48,575 nucleotides of DNA, taken from positions 1-48,575 of the forward strand of contig ONOQ01000018.1 in assembly GCA_900319485.1 (NCBI GenBank), given 5' to 3'. A program made the translations under genes and the position numbers. How positions within the stretch are numbered: position 1 is the first letter of the stretch; each line of letters starts with the position of its first letter. Origin of the DNA: an uncultured Bacteroidales bacterium (GTDB taxonomy: Bacteria; Bacteroidota; Bacteroidia; Bacteroidales; UBA932). This document shows, piece by piece, positions 43,136 through 48,575 of this stretch. The notes under the pieces are model-generated. The model was given only the letters and a program-made list of their open reading frames with translations. It searched no databases and was not told the DNA's origin.

Positions 43136-44488
43136 ATGACAAATTCTCTACAAGCCATCTACGATGCCCGTACGCTCGGTAGGGGTAAGATGCTAACCCT
43201 CGGTCTCCAGCACATGTTCGCCATGTTCGGAGCCACGGTCCTGGTTCCCGTCATCACGGGCCTCTCTATGAGTGCCACTCTGCTGTTCGCAGGCCTCGGT
43301 ACCCTCCTCTTCCATCTTCTTACCAAAATGCGGGTGCCGGCGTTCTTAGGATCGTCCTTCGCTTTCCTTGGTGGCTACGCTGCAGTGGTCGCAATGGGAG
43401 CACAGGAAGGTCTTTCGGCCGCTGAATCTTTACCTTATGCCTGCATCGGAGTATTCTCTGCAGGCATTATTTATTTCGTGCTGGCAGGCCTCATCGCCGC
43501 TTTCGGCGCCAAGAAGGTGATGCGCTTCTTCCCGCCCATCGTAACCGGCCCCATCATCATCGCTATCGGCCTTACCCTCAGCGGAAGCGCAATCCAGAAC
43601 TGCAACTCCAACTGGTGGATTGCCCTCCTTGCAATTGTCATCATAATAGTTTGCAACATCTGGGGCAAGGGAATGATAAAGATTATCCCTATCCTCCTGG
43701 GTGTCCTTGGATCATACATTGTAGCCGCCTGCTTTGGCCTGTGCGACTTCACCGCCGTTAAGGAGGCTGCCTGGATAGGCGTTCCCTTCCAGTGGCAGAA
43801 CACCGCCTTCAGCGTGTTCCAGAATCCCAACTGGGGCCTTATCGTGAGCGCAATCATAGCAATCGTCCCCATCTCCCTTGCAACTATGATGGAGCATATC
43901 GGTGATATGTGCGCCATTTCCTCCACCACCGGTATCAACTACCTTGAGGATCCCGGCCTTCACCGCACCCTTATGGGAGATGGTTTCGCAACTATGCTGG
44001 CATCCCTTTTCGGAGCCCCCGCAAACACCACTTACGGTGAGAATACCGGTGTCCTTAACATCACCAAGGTGTTTGATCCCAGGGTTATCCGCATTGCAGC
44101 AATATTTGCCATCATCCTCAGTTTCTGCCCTAAGTTCAGCGCCCTCATCGCCTCAATGCCCGCTTCCACAATCGGCGGCGTCTCCCTGGTGCTTTACGGT
44201 ATGATCTCCGCCGTGGGTGTACGCAACATCGTTGAGAACAAGGTGGATTTCACCAAGAGCCGCAACGTGATTGTAATGGCCCTCATCCTGGTGCTTGCAA
44301 TTGGCATCAAGTACGGTGCAGGTGATGCCATAGACCTTGGCTTCACCAAACTCAGCGGCCTGGCCGTCGCCGCTTTGGTTGGCGTCATCCTCAATGCCGT
44401 CCTGCCTGGAAAAGACTACGAGTTTGGAGCAAATCCAGATGCCGACAAAGCCGTGAATTTTGAAATAAACCCCTCACTGCGCAAGTAG
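43136..44488 (+). CDS. uraA: Uracil/xanthine permease (NCS2 family, UraA-like)
   Basis: This 450-residue inner-membrane transporter has about 14 helices and belongs to the NAT/NCS2 family, UraA branch, which imports uracil by proton symport. LGLQHMFAMFGATVLVPVITGLS is the UraA opening. FLGSSFAFLGGYAAV and PIVTGPIIIAIGLTLSG are core segments. MMEHIGDMCAISSTTG contains the substrate-binding glutamate, and FGAPANTTYGENTGVL is a second binding loop. It opens a transport set with the Tsx-like channel and a purine permease. A terminator follows at 44493, so the downstream genes may also be transcribed separately. Confidence 0.92.
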   Translation: MTNSLQAIYDARTLGRGKMLTLGLQHMFAMFGATVLVPVITGLSMSATLLFAGLGTLLFHLLTKMRVPAFLGSSFAFLGGYAAVVAMGAQEGLSAAESLPYACIGVFSAGIIYFVLAGLIAAFGAKKVMRFFPPIVTGPIIIAIGLTLSGSAIQNCNSNWWIALLAIVIIIVCNIWGKGMIKIIPILLGVLGSYIVAACFGLCDFTAVKEAAWIGVPFQWQNTAFSVFQNPNWGLIVSAIIAIVPISLATMMEHIGDMCAISSTTGINYLEDPGLHRTLMGDGFATMLASLFGAPANTTYGENTGVLNITKVFDPRVIRIAAIFAIILSFCPKFSALIASMPASTIGGVSLVLYGMISAVGVRNIVENKVDFTKSRNVIVMALILVLAIGIKYGAGDAIDLGFTKLSGLAVAALVGVILNAVLPGKDYEFGANPDADKAVNFEINPSLRK

Positions 44489-44492
44489 CATA

Positions 44493-44525
44493 ACACCCGG
44501 CTGGTAAGGCCGGGTGTAAATTTTT
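44493..44525 (+). terminator. Intrinsic terminator after uraA
   Basis: ACACCCGGC (44493-44501) pairs perfectly with GCCGGGTGT (44509-44517) around a seven-base loop, and AAATTTTT follows. It may end uraA or attenuate read-through into the next two genes. Confidence 0.75.
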
Positions 44526-44559
44526 AACATACATAACATTCATAAACTACGCTTTATTT

Positions 44560-45360
44560 ATGTCTAAAAAAACTATTCTTGCAGTTGCTGTAGCAACGCT
44601 CGCCCTTGGCCAGGTTGCCAAGGCGCAGACCAACGTTCAGGTGTTTTACGATTTCGCAACGGATCGTCAGCACGTCACTACTACCGTGGAAGGTTTCTAC
44701 GGGGACAACTGGGGTAACACCTTCTTCTTTGTGGATCACGATTTCAACAGTCGTGACAACAACAACAAGCTCTATGCTCCCAGCGGAACATATCTAGAGC
44801 TTGCACGCTGCCTCAATTTCTGGCAGGACGTTCCCGTCCTTGGCGATTTCAGCCTCCAGGTAGAATACAACGGCGGTGTCTACAACGGTTACACCATTAA
44901 CAACGCAGTCCTTGGCGGTATTGATTACTTCCTGCACAGCAGCGACTTCAAGAACACGTTTAACTTCAAGCTCCTGGGCAAGTACATCCACTACATCGAC
45001 AATGACCTCCAGGGTAACGCCCGCAGAAGCCTTGTTCCTCTCCAGTTCACCTTTGTCTGGGGTATGCAGGATCTCTTTGGCGTAACCGGTCTCCGTTTCA
45101 GCGGTTTTGCCGATTTTTGGTTCGAGAATCACACTGTGTTCAACTGGGCCGATGATAAGGCTGCAGGTTACCGTGACTGGCTCTCCGGCAAGGACTCCCA
45201 GTTTGTGTTCATCTCCGAGCCTCAGATCTGGTACAATGTTGGCCAGCACTTCGGCGTTCCTAACCTCAATGTCGGCGGCGAGGTAGAGCTCAGCTACGAC
45301 TTCGGCACGCTCGCCGGTTTCCGCGCACGTCCCTGCGCCGGTATCAAGTGGGTATTCTAA
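44560..45360 (+). CDS. Tsx-like / DUF5020-type outer-membrane channel
   Basis: The 266-residue protein has a signal peptide (MSKKTILAVAVATLALGQVAKAQ). A beta-rich, aromatic mature part follows: VQVFYDFATDRQHVTTTVEG, GDNWGNTFFFVDHDFNS, and regularly spaced amphipathic strands ending in CAGIKWVF with a C-terminal phenylalanine, typical of outer-membrane barrels. The GNTFFFVDHDF segment resembles the nucleoside channel Tsx, and the overall form matches what I recall of DUF5020. It lies between a uracil permease and a purine permease, so I infer it carries nucleosides or nucleobases across the outer membrane. No clear promoter of its own was seen. Confidence 0.82.
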   Translation: MSKKTILAVAVATLALGQVAKAQTNVQVFYDFATDRQHVTTTVEGFYGDNWGNTFFFVDHDFNSRDNNNKLYAPSGTYLELARCLNFWQDVPVLGDFSLQVEYNGGVYNGYTINNAVLGGIDYFLHSSDFKNTFNFKLLGKYIHYIDNDLQGNARRSLVPLQFTFVWGMQDLFGVTGLRFSGFADFWFENHTVFNWADDKAAGYRDWLSGKDSQFVFISEPQIWYNVGQHFGVPNLNVGGEVELSYDFGTLAGFRARPCAGIKWVF

Positions 45361-45377
45361 TATAGGAGGAAAGCCCC

Positions 45378-46709
45378 ATGAAACCTGCATTCGAGAAACT
45401 TTTTGGCTTTGACTCCAAAAAGAACAACGTAAGGACAGAAATCCTTGCGGGTATCACCACCTTCCTTACCATGGCCTATATCCTGGCCGTGAACCCCGGA
45501 ATCTTCAGCGCTCTTCCCGGAATGCCCGCAGGCAGCGTTTTCACCGCTACCGCAGTTGCAGCCATCATCGGTACCCTGGTCATGGCACTCTATGCCAAGA
45601 AGCCTTTCGCCCTTGCTCCCGGTATGGGCCTCAATGCCTTCTTCGTGTATACGGTGTGCCTTGGAATGGGTTACTCCTGGCAGTTCGCACTCACCGCAGT
45701 CCTTATCGAAGGTCTCCTTTTCATCGTCCTCACCCTTACCAAGGTGCGCAGTTGGCTGCTTAACGCCATCCCCGGCACCCTGAAGAAAGCCATCGGCGCC
45801 GGTATCGGCCTTTTCATCGCCTTCATCGGTATGCAGAACGCCGGTATCATCGTGAACAATGACGCCACCCTGGTGGGCCTCGGCCACATCACTCAGGGTA
45901 AGGCTCTCCTCGGTATGATCGGCCTTTTCATCACTGCCGGTCTTGTGATGGCAAAGATCCGCGGAGGCATCCTCTGGGGTATCCTTGCAACCACCGCCCT
46001 CGGCCTTATCATCAAGGATCCCGCAACGGGTGAAGCAATCACCAAACTCAGCGGCGTGGTTTCCCTGCCCGCAAGCGTGGAGCCCATCGCCTTCAAGTTC
46101 GAGTGGCACAACATCCTCACCCTGGATATGCTGGTGGTAGTTTTCACCTTCCTGTTCATCGATATGTTCGACACAATGGGAACCATCATCGGCGTTCACC
46201 AGGGAACCGATCTCATCCCCGAAGGCAACCGCAAGGACGACATCCCCGGAATGGAGAAGATGTTCCTGGCCGATTCAATCGCCACCGTATGCGGCGCCTG
46301 CCTTGGTACTTCCACCACCACCACCTATGTGGAGAGCGCATCCGGAGTAGGTGAGGGCGGCCGTACTGGCCTTACCGCCTTCTCAACAGCAATCTGCTTT
46401 GTCCTGGCACTGTTCTTCAGCCCTCTGTTCCTGGCCATCCCCGGTGCAGCAACGGCTCCGGCTCTCATAGTAGTAGGTGTGATGATGATGTCTCCTCTGA
46501 AGAGCATCCACTGGGAAGACTACTGCAGGGCAATCCCCGCCTTCCTTACTATCATTATGATGCCCCTTGCATACAGCATCAGTGACGGTATCCTCATCGG
46601 CGTTATCTCCTATGTTCTCTGCCACGTAGTAGCAGGCAAGTTCAAGGAAATTTCCATCACTATGTGGATTCTTGCAGCGCTGTTTATCTGCAAGTACATA
46701 TTCATCTAG
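45378..46709 (+). CDS. Purine permease (NCS2 family, AzgA/PbuG-like)
   Basis: This 443-residue inner-membrane transporter is of the adenine/guanine/hypoxanthine branch of NCS2. EILAGITTFLTMAYILAVNP is its typical start, then LAPGMGLNAFFVYTVC, GAGIGLFIAFIGMQNAGI, FLFIDMFDTMGTIIGV and the conserved CLGTSTTTTYVESASGVGEG. About 12-14 membrane helices are expected. It follows the Tsx-like gene by 17 bases and is the last gene before a strong bidirectional terminator. Specificity among purines cannot be read. Confidence 0.92.
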   Translation: MKPAFEKLFGFDSKKNNVRTEILAGITTFLTMAYILAVNPGIFSALPGMPAGSVFTATAVAAIIGTLVMALYAKKPFALAPGMGLNAFFVYTVCLGMGYSWQFALTAVLIEGLLFIVLTLTKVRSWLLNAIPGTLKKAIGAGIGLFIAFIGMQNAGIIVNNDATLVGLGHITQGKALLGMIGLFITAGLVMAKIRGGILWGILATTALGLIIKDPATGEAITKLSGVVSLPASVEPIAFKFEWHNILTLDMLVVVFTFLFIDMFDTMGTIIGVHQGTDLIPEGNRKDDIPGMEKMFLADSIATVCGACLGTSTTTTYVESASGVGEGGRTGLTAFSTAICFVLALFFSPLFLAIPGAATAPALIVVGVMMMSPLKSIHWEDYCRAIPAFLTIIMMPLAYSISDGILIGVISYVLCHVVAGKFKEISITMWILAALFICKYIFI

Positions 46710-46727
46710 GATTCATCTAATTCCATA

Positions 46728-46760
46728 TAAAAACGGCCCTTGTTTCAAGGGCCGTTTTTA
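46728..46760. terminator. Bidirectional intrinsic terminator
   Basis: A perfect 15-base inverted repeat (46728-46742 and 46746-46760, loop TTT) starts with TAAAAA and ends with TTTTTA. It serves the purine permease and the convergent PII-like operon, whose last stop codon abuts it. Confidence 0.9.
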
Positions 46761-47096
46761 TTATGCTTCATCCAGTTCTTTGGGCATTGTGAACGTTGTG
46801 CGTTCTACCGGGAGTGAGAATGCAATTCCGTTGGCGTCAGTGGTGAGACCGCTGTCTTTGTAGATGGCCTTCATAATAGCATCCTTTGAGTCTGAACTTG
46901 CAAGGATGAGGATTACTTCCTTATCCGGCTGGATGGTGATGTTGAAGAATTCTTCGGATTCGGGGTTTGCGGAGCCGCGCCCGCGGAGGATGGAGCCGCC
47001 CCTGGCGCCGGCCTTGCGGGCTGCCGCCATTACATTCTGGGAGAATCCTGCATTTACTATGCAGACAATCAGTTCGAATTTGCCGTTTCCTTCCAT
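46761..47096 (-). CDS. PII-like signalling protein
   Basis: This 111-residue protein has the GlnB-like ferredoxin fold: KFELIVCIVNAGFSQNVMAAA, the AGARGGSILRGRG segment that corresponds to the T-loop region, and KEVILILASSDSKDAIMKAIY. It lacks the tyrosine of the uridylylated T-loop. It lies last in an operon with a second PII-like gene and a DUF1538 membrane protein. As with PII and transporters such as AmtB, it probably binds nucleotides or a metabolite and gates the membrane protein. Confidence 0.85.
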   Translation of the reverse strand: MEGNGKFELIVCIVNAGFSQNVMAAARKAGARGGSILRGRGSANPESEEFFNITIQPDKEVILILASSDSKDAIMKAIYKDSGLTTDANGIAFSLPVERTTFTMPKELDEA

Positions 47097-47097
47097 A

Positions 47098-47472
47098 TTA
47101 TGCTTCCTCCTTTACTGTAGATTTTTCATTTGCCAAAAAGCCGTATACCATTGTCCCTATGACGCTGGTAAGGCGTACCGTGAATGCAACCCCCTTGTAG
47201 TTCTTGCCTTTCCTGAAGTTCTCTTCCAGTTCCGAGATTATGCCGGCGGCCTCGTCTGAACGCACTATGGCTATGATGAGGGACTTTGGTTTCTCTTCCA
47301 GGCCAAGGTACTGGAGAATGAGGTGCGAGGTGCCCTTAGCGGGCATCGTGAACTGAAGGTTTGCCTGATGGGCCTGGATAAGGCTTGAGTAATACTTGGC
47401 TTTCTCGTTGTGCACGATGGCCGTGAGCATCTCAAGTTTTACCGGGGCGATATTGTGTTTGTTATCTTCCAT
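47098..47472 (-). CDS. Second PII-like signalling protein
   Basis: This 124-residue protein is also of the PII-like fold but distinct in sequence: VKLEMLTAIVHNEKAKYYSSL, LILQYLGLEEKPKSLIIAIV, IISELEENFRKGKNYKGVAF. It sits one base before the other PII-like gene and 11 bases after the DUF1538 gene. Two different PII-like proteins beside DUF1538 recur in several anaerobes as far as I recall. They probably act together on that membrane protein. Confidence 0.78.
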   Translation of the reverse strand: MEDNKHNIAPVKLEMLTAIVHNEKAKYYSSLIQAHQANLQFTMPAKGTSHLILQYLGLEEKPKSLIIAIVRSDEAAGIISELEENFRKGKNYKGVAFTVRLTSVIGTMVYGFLANEKSTVKEEA

Positions 47473-47483
47473 AGGCGGGGCGG

Positions 47484-48575
47484 TTATTCAAAGTAGATGA
47501 TCTGGTCTTCATCGGCCTTAAGGATACGGCGCATCCTTATGGTCTTGCGGTACTGCACGCTGAGAACGGACTTGAATCCGAGGGACTGGATGGTGATGAG
47601 AGGGGTCATCGCTACCATTGCCACCACACCGAACGCGAAATCCAGCACGGCATCAGCGCTGTGATAGATAGAAACACATGCTCCGACCGCCATAGGCAGA
47701 ATAAAGCTGCTGGTCAGCGGTCCGCTGGCCACTCCGCCCGAATCAAACGCAATGGCTGTATACAGCTTCGGCACTGCGAAAGACAGGCCAAGAGATACCA
47801 GATACCCCGGAATCAAATATGCCAGGATGGAAAAGCCGCTAATGAGCCGCAAAACAGAAAGGCCAATGGAAAGGCCAACACCAAGAGAAAGAGCGACCGT
47901 CATCTGCAGACGCGAAACCGTTCCGCCGGTCACATCTTCCACCTGCTTGCACAGGACCTGGACCGCCGGTTCGGCGAGGACAACAACCATGCCCAGGAAA
48001 AAAGCAAAACCAAGCAAAACATGTTCATTGTAAGCGGCCATAGAATAGCCGATGTGATAACCGATCGGCATAAACCCGACAGACACCGCCACCAGGAAAA
48101 TCACCAGCCCGAAGAAGGCAAAAACCAGCCCAATGAGAATCTGGAACAGCCTCGATTTCGGAAGATGCAGAACCGCAGCCTGAAGCACCGCAAAGAAGAA
48201 AATCATCAAGAGGAGGGATTTTGCGACTTCCCAGGCAGTCTCACCCACCAGATGCCAGAAGTTTCCACTGAAATACGCCTGAAGAGAGTAGTCCGGAAGC
48301 TCATAGCTGATGCTGCCGTTTCCTGCTCCCAGGCTCAGTGCGAGTACTGCAAGAATCGGTCCCACGGAGCAAAGTGCAATCAGCCCGAAGCTGTTTTCCT
48401 CCGCATTTCGGCCTGCAAAAGCCTGGGCAATGCCCAGACCGAGTGCCATGATAAACGGAACCGTAATCGGCCCGGTCGTAACTCCGCCCGAATCAAACGC
48501 CAGCGGCAACAGAGACCCTTTTCCCGCCGAAATCAGCAGCGAAGCAAGTGCAAACAAAAGCATATAGAAGAACAT
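47484..48575 (-). CDS. DUF1538 membrane protein (5' end outside window)
   Basis: At least 363 residues of a multi-helix inner-membrane protein are visible. The duplicated DUF1538 signature appears twice, as PLAFDSGGVTTGPITVPFIM and IAFDSGGVASGPLTSSFILP, about 250 residues apart, as in a two-repeat transporter. A full protein normally has further helices before the first motif, and the ATG at the very edge is probably internal, so I call it partial. Codon use in most of the gene (CTG, CCG, ATT, TTG) is unlike the rest of the window. The last 40 or so codons return to the local style. It precedes two PII-like genes, which suggests a regulated transporter of unknown substrate. Confidence 0.8.
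   Translation of the reverse strand: MFFYMLLFALASLLISAGKGSLLPLAFDSGGVTTGPITVPFIMALGLGIAQAFAGRNAEENSFGLIALCSVGPILAVLALSLGAGNGSISYELPDYSLQAYFSGNFWHLVGETAWEVAKSLLLMIFFFAVLQAAVLHLPKSRLFQILIGLVFAFFGLVIFLVAVSVGFMPIGYHIGYSMAAYNEHVLLGFAFFLGMVVVLAEPAVQVLCKQVEDVTGGTVSRLQMTVALSLGVGLSIGLSVLRLISGFSILAYLIPGYLVSLGLSFAVPKLYTAIAFDSGGVASGPLTSSFILPMAVGACVSIYHSADAVLDFAFGVVAMVAMTPLITIQSLGFKSVLSVQYRKTIRMRRILKADEDQIIYFE

Noticed and set aside
45357-46199. 280-codon minus-strand frame across the purine permease
   Set aside because: Its His/Asp/Glu-rich composition is typical of antisense of a membrane protein gene.
1-48575. tRNA, rRNA, CRISPR arrays, prophage or transposases
   Set aside because: None was recognised in the gaps on either strand; the only recombinase is a XerC/D-like housekeeping enzyme.

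Overview
The window is a gene-dense chromosomal segment from a member of the Bacteroidota, most likely an uncultured Bacteroidales species of fairly high G+C content. The evidence is the Bacteroidota promoter form (TTTG about 20 bases before TAnnTTTG) in front of many genes, a FimA/Mfa-type fimbrial operon, a Bacteroides-type serine palmitoyltransferase, a long SecA with a C-terminal zinc-binding tail, and several families typical of the phylum (DUF3575, DUF5020-like, FimB/Mfa2). No tRNA, rRNA, CRISPR array or insertion sequence was seen. No gene-free stretch exceeds 300 bases.

Layout. 1-370: the 3' end of a FabG-like reductase. 539-2946 (minus): a class I aminotransferase and a ROK-family regulator. 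3034-6727 (plus): a sensor-like membrane protein without an output domain, the potassium transporter TrkH and a RecD-like helicase, in a tightly overlapping operon. 6691-8532 (minus): a dipeptidyl-peptidase-IV-like S9 peptidase that starts back to back with the next block. 8571-16589 (plus): a long compact run carrying an HsdR_N-type nuclease-fold protein, tRNA CCA-transferase, a XerC/D-like recombinase, a ribosome hibernation factor, DNA polymerase III delta, an ABC-2 exporter whose ATPase is frameshifted, and a 5'-nucleotidase split into two lipoproteins. 16717-18693: a visibly AT-richer, probably acquired hipB-hipA pair plus a DUF4298 gene. 18702-20144 (minus): a PreA-like flavoprotein with an extra N-terminal iron-sulfur segment.

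20231-30096 (minus): a seven-gene fimbrial operon, read DUF3575, OmpA-like lipoprotein, major fimbrillin, FimB/Mfa2 anchor, accessory fimbrillin, a 1209-residue tip-like lipoprotein and a small outer-membrane barrel. 30275-34253: yicC, an aspartokinase-like protein that has lost the kinase signature but keeps its ACT domains, and glnS. 34361-39613 (plus): serine palmitoyltransferase followed by a flippase and three glycosyltransferases, plausibly a sphingolipid or surface-glycan locus. 39667-42981: secA. 43136-46709: uracil permease, a Tsx-like outer-membrane channel and a purine permease, which together look like a nucleobase uptake set. 46761-48575 (minus): two PII-like proteins and a DUF1538 membrane protein that runs off the window.

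The most unusual signals are: a heptamer, ATCGGCC/GGCCGAT, present at roughly ten times chance on both strands; a sharp change of codon style inside the DUF1538 gene; the pseudo-aspartokinase; the PreA-like protein without its catalytic cysteine; the output-less sensor fused by overlap to trkH; and the deletion-frameshift in the ABC ATPase.
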